In this document: positions 54,692 through 63,852 of the stretch, piece after piece
Layout: each line of letters opens with the position of its first letter
Numbering within the stretch: position 1 is the first letter of the stretch
Assembly: GCA_020832285.1 (NCBI GenBank)
Contig: JAFIFB010000061.1
Coordinates: forward strand, 26,347-90,346
Direction of reading: 5' to 3'
DNA from: Balneolaceae bacterium
GTDB lineage: Bacteria; Bacteroidota; Rhodothermia; Balneolales; Balneolaceae
Length of the DNA: 64,000 bases
Notes under the pieces: model-generated
Seen by the model: only the letters and a program-made list of their open reading frames with translations
What the model was told of the DNA's origin: nothing
Database searches by the model: none
Translations under genes and position numbers: made by a program

Positions 54692-56125
54692 TTAATTTTG
54701 ATTGCTGCTCTCCATTACCTGTTTATGTAGTTTTTTAAGCCTTTCCACAACATCAGGATATTGTGCCGCAAAGTTTGTCATTTCCGTTTTATCTTTATCC
54801 AAATTCGATAAAAACAGCCGGTCGTCTTCACCCAACTCCCCTTTATCGCTGGTATCAGTCGGATTGCCAATCAATTTCCAGGGACCCTGCCGAACCGCCC
54901 ACTGGTCTCCGTCTCTATCCCCCACCGACCAATGTAAAAAATCATGAGGGGTGCTTTCCTGGTCAGACTGCATCACAGGCAGTAAACTTTTTCCGTCGAT
55001 ATCATCATTTATGAGATTTGCACCGGCAATCTCTGCAATCGTCGGAAACCAATCAATACCGTGAGCCATTTGATCCCGAACAACACCTTCAGGAAGAGTA
55101 CCAGGCAAAGACGCAATAGCCGGTACACGAATACCACCCTCAAAAAAGCTGAACTTGGCTCCTCGATAGTCACCGGCGTAGCCACCTCCATAGCCAGCCC
55201 GCGCTTCTGTTGAATGGCCGTGATCTGACTGAAAAATAATCAAGGTATTATCCCGGATACCCAGTTCATCAACTTTTGCCACAATACGCCCGATCTGTTC
55301 GTCAGTTGTTGATACAGCAGCGGCATAAGACCGTCTTGGCTCTTCGAGGTCTTTATAGTGTTCCATATAGTGATTATAGGGTTGCAACGGATAATGAGGT
55401 AACCCAAATGCGAGATATAGAAAGAAAGGCTGGTCACTTTCTTCTTCCATAATCATTTTTGATTCCCGTACGATGAGATCCCCAATGTGATTTCCTGCTT
55501 CCCATATCTCTTCCCCATTTCGCTGCAGATCGTGCCACCGGGGCGGAGTTCCCCAGGGTCCCTGACCATAGTTAAAGTGAGACCATTGATCTACTACCCC
55601 TCCCAAAAACCCGAAACTGTAATCAAAACCTTGTCCATTCGGGCCCGGATTGGTTCCCAAATGCCATTTGCCAATTTGTGCTGTTCTGTATCCGGCGGCT
55701 TTCAGCATATCAGCAATAGTTACCTGATCTTCTGACAAACTCGGTCCCTGGCCGAATTGAGTCGGATGGGATTCGGCATTTCTGGGCAAACCCGTTCGAA
55801 TCGGGAATTTACCTGTCATCAATCCCGCTCTGGATGGTGTACACATGGCAGCAGCGGCATAAAACTGGGTAAACTTCACCCCTCGTTCGGCAAGAACATC
55901 CATATTTGGAGTGTAAAGATCTTTTGAACCGTATGAATTTATATCTAATGTACCCTGGTCATCAGTAAATAAAATGATGATATTTGGTGGTGATTGATTA
56001 TGCTGAGCATAAATAAGATCAGCCGACAGAACTATACCAATAAAGAGTACCGTTAAATAAGTAAAGATTTTTTTAAACAGAAGGAGTAAACCGCTGATTA
56101 ACGAAAGTCTGCTGAATTGGTTCAT
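54692..56125 (-). CDS. Secreted S1-type sulfatase
   Basis: A 477-residue sulfatase with a hydrophobic N-terminal signal (about 10-40, ending IYAQ). The metal site is NIIILFTDDQGTLD, and C95 in MCTPSRAGLMTG is the cysteine converted to formylglycine. GKWHLGTNPGPNGQGFDYSFG and IFQSDHGHSTEARAG follow. It closely resembles the sulfatase at 62222-63622, sharing long identical stretches such as GGGYAGDYRGAKFS, so the two are paralogues. It lies 24 bases from the next sulfatase and 25 from the propeller gene, in one operon. Confidence 0.95.
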   Translation of the reverse strand: MNQFSRLSLISGLLLLFKKIFTYLTVLFIGIVLSADLIYAQHNQSPPNIIILFTDDQGTLDINSYGSKDLYTPNMDVLAERGVKFTQFYAAAAMCTPSRAGLMTGKFPIRTGLPRNAESHPTQFGQGPSLSEDQVTIADMLKAAGYRTAQIGKWHLGTNPGPNGQGFDYSFGFLGGVVDQWSHFNYGQGPWGTPPRWHDLQRNGEEIWEAGNHIGDLIVRESKMIMEEESDQPFFLYLAFGLPHYPLQPYNHYMEHYKDLEEPRRSYAAAVSTTDEQIGRIVAKVDELGIRDNTLIIFQSDHGHSTEARAGYGGGYAGDYRGAKFSFFEGGIRVPAIASLPGTLPEGVVRDQMAHGIDWFPTIAEIAGANLINDDIDGKSLLPVMQSDQESTPHDFLHWSVGDRDGDQWAVRQGPWKLIGNPTDTSDKGELGEDDRLFLSNLDKDKTEMTNFAAQYPDVVERLKKLHKQVMESSNQN

Positions 56126-56149
56126 CTACTAATGTTTTTAGTTATATTT

Positions 56150-57688
56150 CTAATCATCCATCCATTCCAATTGCCCCCACCTTTCAGGGCCATCATTTCT
56201 TTGAGGCTCTCCCGGTGTGCTTCTTCCATTATTGACATAACTCTCCAGGAGTGATTTAAGCTCTTCCACTATTTCGGGGTATGAGTGATACAGGTTATCT
56301 TTTTCAGATGGATCTTTCTCCAAATTGTATAACTGAAATCGCGGCAGGCCCTCCATTTCTTCTGCTGTATTTGGGGAACTCCACCCTCCTGAACCCGGCC
56401 ATAAAATCAATTTCCATTCATCTTTAACAATCGCAAAGCGTCCATTAATTGAATGCAGAACTGTTGCCTCCCGAAGTGGTTTTTCGTACTCAGCCTGCAA
56501 TAACACAGACAAAAAGCTGTAACTATCTTCTGCAGCGTTTTCGGGCAGTGATACGCCGGCCAAATCGGCAAAGGTTGCCATGAAATCTACAGTGCTGATC
56601 GTTTCATCCGTTACAAACGAATTCGTAATCCCGGACGGCCAGCTTACAACAAAAGGTACCCTGAGGCCGCCTTCAAAAATATCAGCTTTGTGTCCGCGAA
56701 AGATATAACTCGGGTTATGGCCTGCTCTGGCAAGTTCAGGGTAATCAGATAGTGGAGAAGCCCCATTATCGGTTGTAAAAATAAGGATCGTATCCTCCAG
56801 AATGTTATTCTGTTTCAGAGCCTCTGTAATCTGTCCCACCACATCATCAACCTGCAGCACAAAATCTCCATACATGTTGGAATTGCTTTTGCCCATAAAT
56901 TCCGTTATTGGGAGAATAGGTGTATGAGGGGCCGGCAAGGCATAATACAAAAAGAAAGGCTGGCCGGAATCGGCCTGCCGGTGAATATATTGAACCGATT
57001 GATCAGTTAAATGAGGCAGTACTTCCACATGAACAAAATCAGGGCTGGTAAGGCCCTCCCTCCAAAAGCCCTTTTGATCATAATTAACAGTAGTTTCTGT
57101 GGGAATAGCCGTAGGCATATTGTCTTCCACATATACATACGGAGACATATCAAGCGATGCGGAAAATCCGTAGGAATAACTAAATCCACGATCATTCGGG
57201 CCATTTTTAATAGGCTGGCTATAATCCACATCCGGATGAACATTTGGCCCATTAAGGTTCTCAGGCGGATCTCCAACAAATTCCCAATCCCAGCCCAGAT
57301 GCCACTTTCCTATAAAAGCTGTATGATAATCCCTCTCTTGAAGCATTTCACCGACAGTAAGGCGCCCTTCAGGAATCAGTGGCTCAGAAAATCCCCAGGT
57401 TACTCCCCCTTTCAGCGTGGAACGCCAATTGTATCTGCCTGTCAATAGGCCGTACCGGGTTGGGGTACAGACAGCAGAAGTTGTATATGCCTGGGTAAAT
57501 CTGACTCCATTTTCTGCCAGCCGATCAATATGCGGGGTTTCAAAGGCTGAACTATCATTATATGAGGATACGTCACCATACCCCATATCATCAGCTAAGA
57601 TAATGATAATATTTGGCCTGGTATCACTTTGTGAAAAAACATCCGAACATAAAAATGTAAGTATGAGAAGTATTAGTGTTTTTTTCAT
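56150..57688 (-). CDS. Secreted S1-type sulfatase
   Basis: A 512-residue sulfatase with a signal peptide (MKKTLILLILTFLCSDVFSQ). The metal site is NIIIILADDMGYGDVSSY, the formylglycine cysteine C74 is in VCTPTRYGLLTGRYNWRST, and GKWHLGWDWEF is the phosphate/sulfate pocket segment. IFTTDNGASPLSDYP and ADIFEGGLRVPFVVSWP are typical of arylsulfatase-A-like members. It is the first gene of the run with 54692-56125 and 52690-54666. The MITE-like copy lies just upstream. Confidence 0.95.
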   Translation of the reverse strand: MKKTLILLILTFLCSDVFSQSDTRPNIIIILADDMGYGDVSSYNDSSAFETPHIDRLAENGVRFTQAYTTSAVCTPTRYGLLTGRYNWRSTLKGGVTWGFSEPLIPEGRLTVGEMLQERDYHTAFIGKWHLGWDWEFVGDPPENLNGPNVHPDVDYSQPIKNGPNDRGFSYSYGFSASLDMSPYVYVEDNMPTAIPTETTVNYDQKGFWREGLTSPDFVHVEVLPHLTDQSVQYIHRQADSGQPFFLYYALPAPHTPILPITEFMGKSNSNMYGDFVLQVDDVVGQITEALKQNNILEDTILIFTTDNGASPLSDYPELARAGHNPSYIFRGHKADIFEGGLRVPFVVSWPSGITNSFVTDETISTVDFMATFADLAGVSLPENAAEDSYSFLSVLLQAEYEKPLREATVLHSINGRFAIVKDEWKLILWPGSGGWSSPNTAEEMEGLPRFQLYNLEKDPSEKDNLYHSYPEIVEELKSLLESYVNNGRSTPGEPQRNDGPERWGQLEWMDD

Positions 57689-57794
57689 TCAGAAATAATT
57701 AGGTATCTGTTTTCGATTTTAATAATTGTGATAAAAGATGCTGAGGCTATCCAACAGAACGTATGTATAAGTTAACTAAATAACTTAGGCAAAA

Positions 57795-58034
57795 CCCTGA
57801 GGTTGTCCAAAAAGACAAAATTATCTAAAGCCTGCCTAAATTATTTAGGAATTAACAAGTCTCGATCTTTTCTGACCCACCCCCGTCCCCTCCCTCCGGC
57901 GGAAAACACGCCGCAAGTTAGTGTTTTTCTAATCCCGACCATTCGGGGGAGGGGTGCTCCTTTTCAACATCTTGATAAACTTAAAATTTTTAGGTTTTAG
58001 GATCTTGAAACTAACTTCTTGGACAGCCTCAGGG
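57795..58034. mobile_element. MITE-like element, copy 1
   Basis: The ends form near-perfect inverted repeats: CCCTGAGGTTGTCCAAAAAG at the left and CTTCTTGGACAGCCTCAGGG at the right (18 of 20 pairs match). The 240-base body contains CCACCCCCGTCCCCTCCC and a small GGCG...CGCC hairpin but no transposase. A second copy with the same ends and body is at 59722-59931. No clear target-site duplication was recognised. Confidence 0.75.
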
Positions 58035-58167
58035 TTCGTCAAATACCAGAAAGAAACCTTTAATAAAAAACTTAAATTAGACTTATGACACAGCCTTTTG
58101 AAGCACATAAATGACGATTTATAATCGAAGTCAGGTTTAGTTTATGTTGATTTATCCGGCTCTATAG

Positions 58168-58215
58168 CAATTGGTGTGGGTAGTTATTCTTGAGATTGAA
58201 ATCCCTGTTGAACCT
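58168..58215 (-). repeat. Dispersed intergenic repeat B, copy 3 (inverted)
   Basis: Read on the minus strand this gives GGGATTTCAATCTCAAGAAT and then AACTACCCACACCAATTGC, matching the other two copies of repeat B. It lies about 30 bases past the stop of the sulfatase at 58245. Confidence 0.65.
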
Positions 58216-58244
58216 CAGATTTTGAATGTCAAACTGAGGTTCAT

Positions 58245-59636
58245 CTAATCATAGAATCCATCGCGGGTATTTTCCTCTATAATTTTCTTTAGTCTGTTAA
58301 GCACTTCTTCCTGCTCTTCAGTAAGCTCCTCTAAAGCAATGGGTGGGTGTTCTTCCAGGGGGTCTTGCGACAAGTCATAAAACCGGCCATCCGCGTAATA
58401 TTTATATTGATGGGTTCGAGCAAACTCACCACCAGGGCCTTCAGGATCGTTATTGCGAAACATCCACATGTATAACCAATCCCGAAGTTCTGCATCTTCT
58501 CCGTATAACACAGGAGCAATGTTCTGACCGTCCAACTGCAATTCATCCGGAATTTCTATTCCGGCAATGTCCGCAAGAGTAGGAAAGAATTCTGTAAATC
58601 CAATTAAATCGTCATTCACCATTCCTTCAGGAATAACTCCCGGCCAGTTGGCAATGAGCGGAACATGAGTCCCCCCCTTTATCAAGCTCAATTTTGCCCC
58701 AACAAATTCTTCACCATTTACCATGGAGACAATTCCCCGATCTGTACCATTATCAGAAGTAAAAATGATGAGCGTATTCTCGCGAAGTCCCAGTTCTTCC
58801 AATTTGTCAATGGTACGCCCAACAAGTTTGTCTGTATATTCTACCATATCCACGAAATAGGCTTCGTCTCCCCTGCCGGGTTGCTCTTCGTCATCACCTT
58901 GCCGGGCTGTGGGATCCCAGGTGGGTGAATCGGGTGTTGGTTCAAATGGCCAATGAGGTAAAATCATTGGATAATAAACCAAAAAAGGCTCCTCCTGATG
59001 TCTTTCTATAAAATCTAAAACATGATCATTAATGATATCAGGCCCGTATTCTCCATCAAAAAAATCTGCTTTCTCACCATTGATTGCCAGTCCGGGATTC
59101 GGATAACGATTGGCAATCGGGTTATCTCCACGGCCGCGGCGCGTAAGCTGCCACAGGGCGTACTCATCAAAGCCAAATTCATGCGGTGATTCGAGATCGC
59201 CGCCAAGCTGCCATTTTCCTCCGATGAATGTTGCGTACCCGTTATCCTGTAACAGGTTGCCAAATGTATAGATTTCAGGATCCATTTCACCAAAACCTAT
59301 ATAATTCCGGCTGTTGTATTTCCCACTCATGATTTTCACCCTGGTTGGTGTACAAACAGGAGTTGCATGAGCTTCATCAAAGCGAATCCCGGTTTTTGCA
59401 AGCTTATCAACTACAGGGGTTTGATACGTTTCTCCACCATACGCCCCAATCGTTTCAAATCCCTGATCATCTGTCATTATTAAAATGATATTTGGAGGCC
59501 TATCAATGCCTGGCTGTCCATCCCTGTTTTCTGTATCACCATTGCACCCTGATACTAACCACAGCAAAGTAATTAACAGGGTGAACATAACAGATGCACA
59601 ACTCTGAAACTTGTTTAAAGGTGTAAATGTGAACAT
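58245..59636 (-). CDS. S1-type sulfatase, predicted lipoprotein
   Basis: A 463-residue sulfatase. The N-terminal segment VMFTLLITLLWLVSGC gives a lipobox with C31 as the lipidation site, so it is probably anchored to a membrane facing out. The metal site is NIILIMTDDQGFETIGAYGG, and the formylglycine cysteine C95 is in VCTPTRVKIMSGKYNSRNYI. GKWQLGGDLESPHEFGFDEY replaces the usual WHLG. LIIFTSDNGTDRGIVS is present. MITE-like copies flank this gene on both sides. Confidence 0.93.
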   Translation of the reverse strand: MFTFTPLNKFQSCASVMFTLLITLLWLVSGCNGDTENRDGQPGIDRPPNIILIMTDDQGFETIGAYGGETYQTPVVDKLAKTGIRFDEAHATPVCTPTRVKIMSGKYNSRNYIGFGEMDPEIYTFGNLLQDNGYATFIGGKWQLGGDLESPHEFGFDEYALWQLTRRGRGDNPIANRYPNPGLAINGEKADFFDGEYGPDIINDHVLDFIERHQEEPFLVYYPMILPHWPFEPTPDSPTWDPTARQGDDEEQPGRGDEAYFVDMVEYTDKLVGRTIDKLEELGLRENTLIIFTSDNGTDRGIVSMVNGEEFVGAKLSLIKGGTHVPLIANWPGVIPEGMVNDDLIGFTEFFPTLADIAGIEIPDELQLDGQNIAPVLYGEDAELRDWLYMWMFRNNDPEGPGGEFARTHQYKYYADGRFYDLSQDPLEEHPPIALEELTEEQEEVLNRLKKIIEENTRDGFYD

Positions 59637-59721
59637 TATGTAGTGGTTCGGTTAATGTATTGGCCTGAGTTCGATTAACATATTTAGTGTGAGAAACCCG
59701 GGCTAAATTATTCAGGTAAAA

Positions 59722-59931
59722 CCCTGAGGCTGTCTAAAAAAGACAAAATTATATAAAACCTGCCAAAATCATTTAGGAATTAAAAAGTTCCGATCTTTTC
59801 TGACCCACCCCCGTCCCCACCCTCCGGCGAAAAACACGCCGCAAGGAGGGGTGCTCCTTTTCAATACCTTTACAAACTTAAAAATGTTAGGTTTTAAGAT
59901 CTTGAATCTCACTTTTTGGACAGCCTCAGCC
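59722..59931. mobile_element. MITE-like element, copy 2
   Basis: Starts CCCTGAGGCTGTCTAAAAAA and ends CTTTTTGGACAGCCTCAG, with the same internal sequence as copy 1 except for a deletion of about 31 bases after GCCGCAAG. It lies in the same orientation as copy 1. It is about 90% similar to copy 1 by eye. Confidence 0.72.
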
Positions 59932-59987
59932 TCTTTTTTCGAAATTTCAGAATGGAACTCATATTTTTAAGTGTTATTAAGTTTATG

Positions 59988-61625
59988 CTAATCATATAGA
60001 AAACTTTCTGTAATTTCCTCAACCCAGTACCGAAGCCGTTCCTGTGGCGTCATTTCAATTTGCGGGTAATTGGGGCTATAGGTTTTCGATTCTTCCCGGA
60101 TTACCGGCACACCATTTTTCGCAAATTCTTCTCCACGTTCACTCAGGTGATCGCCCAAGCGGTGTCTCCACATTTCCAGCTCGCTTTGATACTCTTCAAG
60201 GCCGGCCAGGTTGTACAGTTCTTGCGGATCCTCGGCCAAATTGAACAACTGCTCTTCGCCATTTCGAAAAAACCAGATATATTTCATTTTTCCGTCTGTA
60301 AGGCCGCTCCAGTAGTTTTCTTCGATATATGTGGTGTTATGTTCCAGGTCGATCCAGGGCCTCCAATCAGCCTGAGGGTCCTTCACAAGACGCAACAAAG
60401 AGGCCCCGTCCATTGCATCGGGCACTTGGGAACCGGCTGCATCCAAAAAGGTCGGTAAAATATCCCGAAGCTCCACCGGATTGCTCAATGTCTGCCCTCT
60501 GTTAAGATCACCATTAAAATTTTCCGGCCATTTCATTAAAAACGGTACGGCGGCGGAACCTTCATAGGCGTATGTTTTGCGCCAATGATGATGATCACCA
60601 AGCATATCTCCGTGATCGGAGGTAAAAATGATCAGGCTGTTTTCGTACATGCCTTTCTCTTTCAGCATGGATACGATTTCGCCTATCTGATCATCGATCT
60701 GTGTTACCAGACCATAGTAGTGACGACGGCTATTGATGGCATGATCGGCTCCAAAATCACCAAACGCCGCATTCGGTGTTTCAGGAAAATCTGCGAAGCG
60801 TTCTGCCCATTCGCCTACGGGTGGCGCCGGTATCTCTGTATTTTCATACATGTCAAGATAACGCTGAGGGGGATCGTAAGGGCTGTGAGGGCGTGCGAAT
60901 GAGATTTTCAGAAACAGAGGGGCGTCCAGATCATAATTCCCGATCAGTTCCACGGCAGTTTGGCCGGTCCAGACGGTTGGATGCAGCTCCTCGTCCAGTG
61001 GATATACGCCGGCGCGGTGCTCATTCCAGCCGATTCCAAGTTTGTCAGGGTCCTGCCCCGGTGCGTTCAGCTTGAACCAGTTTCGGTAGTCGCTGATAAA
61101 TCCTTCGGATTCAATGCGGCCACTTGCATCCACCAGCGTACCATGAAAACCGTGAAGGGCTTTTTGGGGAAACCAGTGCATTTTACCAATACCAAAGGTA
61201 TAATACCCCAAGTCGCGCAGCATCTGCGGCATCTGAAATTCATACTCCCTGGCTACTCGTCCGTAACCAAGCATGCCGTTGTTCCAGGGAGACTGGCCGG
61301 TAAGAAGAGCCGCTCTCGCTGGCGTGCAGCTTGGAACCGAACTGTATCCGTTTTCGAAATGCACTCCGTCCGCGGCCAGGCGATCAAAGTTGGGGGTAAT
61401 AACTTCCGAATTACCAGCATATCCCAATGCATCGGCCCGGTGCTGATCGGTCATGATCAGAATAATGTTAGGCTGACTTTGTTCCGGCTGAACCAATGTC
61501 TGATTTTCTTCTGAAGCACAGCCAGAAAAAACAAAAACAGAAAAACAGATAACAATCATATTTCTGATAGTAACCGGTTTTTTTAATTTCTTGAAGGTCC
61601 GGGAGGGTTTTTTAATGCTTTTCAT
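59988..61625 (-). CDS. S1-type sulfatase, predicted lipoprotein
   Basis: A 545-residue sulfatase. The basic N-terminus (MKSIKKPSRTFKKLKKP) precedes MIVICFSVFVFSGC with lipid cysteine C36. The metal site is NIILIMTDQHRADALGYAGN, and the formylglycine cysteine C100 is in SCTPARAALLTGQSPWNNG. HWFPQKALHGFHG and IFTSDHGDMLGDHHHWRKTY (a longer insert than in its neighbours) are typical of the choline-sulfatase-like group. The start region is preceded at 61661-61737 by eleven copies of a heptamer. Confidence 0.94.
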   Translation of the reverse strand: MKSIKKPSRTFKKLKKPVTIRNMIVICFSVFVFSGCASEENQTLVQPEQSQPNIILIMTDQHRADALGYAGNSEVITPNFDRLAADGVHFENGYSSVPSCTPARAALLTGQSPWNNGMLGYGRVAREYEFQMPQMLRDLGYYTFGIGKMHWFPQKALHGFHGTLVDASGRIESEGFISDYRNWFKLNAPGQDPDKLGIGWNEHRAGVYPLDEELHPTVWTGQTAVELIGNYDLDAPLFLKISFARPHSPYDPPQRYLDMYENTEIPAPPVGEWAERFADFPETPNAAFGDFGADHAINSRRHYYGLVTQIDDQIGEIVSMLKEKGMYENSLIIFTSDHGDMLGDHHHWRKTYAYEGSAAVPFLMKWPENFNGDLNRGQTLSNPVELRDILPTFLDAAGSQVPDAMDGASLLRLVKDPQADWRPWIDLEHNTTYIEENYWSGLTDGKMKYIWFFRNGEEQLFNLAEDPQELYNLAGLEEYQSELEMWRHRLGDHLSERGEEFAKNGVPVIREESKTYSPNYPQIEMTPQERLRYWVEEITESFLYD

Positions 61626-61660
61626 ATTCTGTGTTCAAGTGATAAGTGTACGTGTTGTAA

Positions 61661-61737
61661 ATTCGTTATTCGTTATTCGTTATTCGTTATTCGTTATTCG
61701 TTATTCGTTATTCGTTATTCGTTATTCGTTATTCGTT
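61661..61737. repeat. Eleven tandem copies of a 7-bp unit
   Basis: The unit ATTCGTT occurs 11 times without interruption from 61661 to 61737. It lies 36-112 bases upstream of the sulfatase ATG at 61625, in the position of its promoter or leader. A 7-base unit changes the spacing of promoter elements when slipped-strand errors add or remove copies. Confidence 0.97.
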
Positions 61738-62221
61738 TAAAAAAGTGATCATTTTTCGCATCTTTGGCAACAAATATTGAATAATCATTAACTTAAAACG
61801 AATCAAATTCAATACGCAGGTACCCTCTTATTGATTCCTCCATCGAAAATAGAACTAAACTAAGTTGCAATTTGGGAATTGAGCTCAAAAAATCCTAATA
61901 CTTGATCGTTTGTTTATTGACCTTATTTGGCTGTTGTCTGTGAGCGTCAACATAGAAACCCGATGATCTGGCCCGTGATTGTAATATTTTCCTACCCGTA
62001 ATTTTTGAATGGAAGAGTTATTGTTGCCAAAGTTCTGATGTTTTAGCTTTGCCATTCTATTGACTCAATACAAATCTGGGATCCCTTTGCCGGTAATTGG
62101 TATGATCCGATCCTGGAGAATAATTATGAACACTATCATCTGCATTGGTATATTTTTTGAAAAACTCGTCAGATGACTTAACCCGACGTTTTATCTTTGA
62201 TATAAAACTACTTCAAATAAA
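61738..62221. other. Spacer upstream of the heptamer array
   Basis: 484 bases with no supported gene, between the heptamer array and the stop of the next sulfatase. AT-rich, without recognised repeats. It could contain a promoter for the leftward sulfatase. I see nothing else in it. Confidence 0.5.
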
Positions 62222-63622
62222 TTAATCTAATCCATTTACCCATTCTTCATACTTCTGCATCAACCTCTCAACAATATCCTGATGGGCAGGCCCAAAATTT
62301 TTCATCTCAGTGGGGTCAAGCCGCAGATTCGATAAAAAAAGTTGATCCTCTCCATCAAGTGCTGTTCTCTCACCTTCTCCGGTTGAATCTATTGGATTAC
62401 CGATTAATTTCCATTCCCCCTCCATAACTGCCCATTGGTTACCTAATTTCCAATACAGAACTTCATGAGGCGATTCATTGCTATCTGACATAATAACATC
62501 ATATAAATCTTTGCCGTCTAATCTTTTTTCAGGTAGGTTCGCACCTGTGAATGTAGCTATTGTAGGAAACCAGTCGGTTCCATGTGCCATTTGATCACGC
62601 CACTCGCCTTCCGGAATCGTGCCCGGCATGGATACTATGGCTGGCACACGAATACCACCTTCAAATAAACTGAACTTTGCCCCGCGATAATCCCCAGCAT
62701 AACCACCTCCATAATGGGCACGCTCCTCGGTTGAATGTCCATGATCAGACTGGAAAATGACAAGTGTTTCTTCGCGAATTCCCAAATCATCTACCACTGC
62801 CATAAGTTCACCAATCCGATCATCCTGGGTTGATACAAAGGCGTTGTAAAGATCGCGGGGATAAGGCACATTTTGATCCTGGTAATACTTTAACCATTCC
62901 ACATCCCCCTGATAAGGGTAATGAGGTAAATTGATCGCAAAATAGAGAAAAAAAGGATTCTCACGATTTTCTCTCATGAACTGTTCCGCTTCTTTGACCA
63001 TCAGATCCGGAAAGTACTCACCGTCATAATAAACCCGTTCACCATTCCGCCATAAATCATGACGATTCGGGCCATCCCAGTAGAAAAAGTGTGAATAATT
63101 ATCGATGACTCCGCCCATATGCCCAAAGGAATAATCAAAACCCTGGCCGTTTGGCATGGTTTCAGGTGTGTAACCCAAATGCCATTTTCCAATATGTGCC
63201 GTTTTATATCCAGCATCTTTTAAAATATTTGCAATAGTTATCTCGTCAGGTGACATTCCTGGCCTGCCTTCCATCGAAGGAGCATTTCCCGGCATATCAG
63301 CGCGGTTGGGATCGCGACCCGTTAATAAACCAGCTCTTGAAGGCGAACAAACCGGTGATGCAGCATAAAATTGAGAAAAACTTACGCCTCGTTTACCGAG
63401 ATCATCCATATGGGGGGTAACCAAATCGGTTGCACCATAGTAGTTTAAATCCAGGGTGCCTTGATCATCCGTAAAAATGATGATCACATTCGGCTTGTCT
63501 GATTGGGCATAAGAATTGCCAGTCCATCCACTGAAGAATAGCCCTATTAAGAAAATCACTGAAGTGACTTTAAACCAAGTATCTGAGAAAAGTTGATTAG
63601 ACTTGTAATGTTTATTATACAT
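62222..63622 (-). CDS. Secreted S1-type sulfatase
   Basis: A 466-residue sulfatase. The ATG at 63622 is preferred to an in-frame GTG 14 codons upstream, because MYNKHYKSNQLFSDTWFKVT leads directly into the signal segment (SVIFLIGLFFSGW, ending SYAQ). The metal site is NVIIIFTDDQGTLDLNYYG, and the formylglycine cysteine C92 is in VCSPSRAGLLTGRDPNRAD. GKWHLGYTPETMPNGQGFDY and IFQSDHGHSTEERAHYGGGY follow. It is a close paralogue of the sulfatase at 54692-56125. Confidence 0.95.
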   Translation of the reverse strand: MYNKHYKSNQLFSDTWFKVTSVIFLIGLFFSGWTGNSYAQSDKPNVIIIFTDDQGTLDLNYYGATDLVTPHMDDLGKRGVSFSQFYAASPVCSPSRAGLLTGRDPNRADMPGNAPSMEGRPGMSPDEITIANILKDAGYKTAHIGKWHLGYTPETMPNGQGFDYSFGHMGGVIDNYSHFFYWDGPNRHDLWRNGERVYYDGEYFPDLMVKEAEQFMRENRENPFFLYFAINLPHYPYQGDVEWLKYYQDQNVPYPRDLYNAFVSTQDDRIGELMAVVDDLGIREETLVIFQSDHGHSTEERAHYGGGYAGDYRGAKFSLFEGGIRVPAIVSMPGTIPEGEWRDQMAHGTDWFPTIATFTGANLPEKRLDGKDLYDVIMSDSNESPHEVLYWKLGNQWAVMEGEWKLIGNPIDSTGEGERTALDGEDQLFLSNLRLDPTEMKNFGPAHQDIVERLMQKYEEWVNGLD

Positions 63623-63852
63623 TTTAATAACTTTTAAAAAATGAATTACCCGAGGCTGACCCACAAAAATACTTTAATTAAAATCACCAACCGGGATTCT
63701 GTACCAAATCATGATTTATGACGTATACTTCCATCTGACTAACGAACAGACTGTTCCAATTCTTCCAATTATCCTCAGCCAATAAATAAAAAGAACTCTC
63801 TTCGCGGGAAACCGATATTATTAAATTTGTTCATTTATATGTTAATTATATT

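Noticed and set aside
61661..61737. CRISPR-like array
   Set aside because: The units are 7 bases with no spacers, and no cas genes are nearby; it is a simple sequence repeat.
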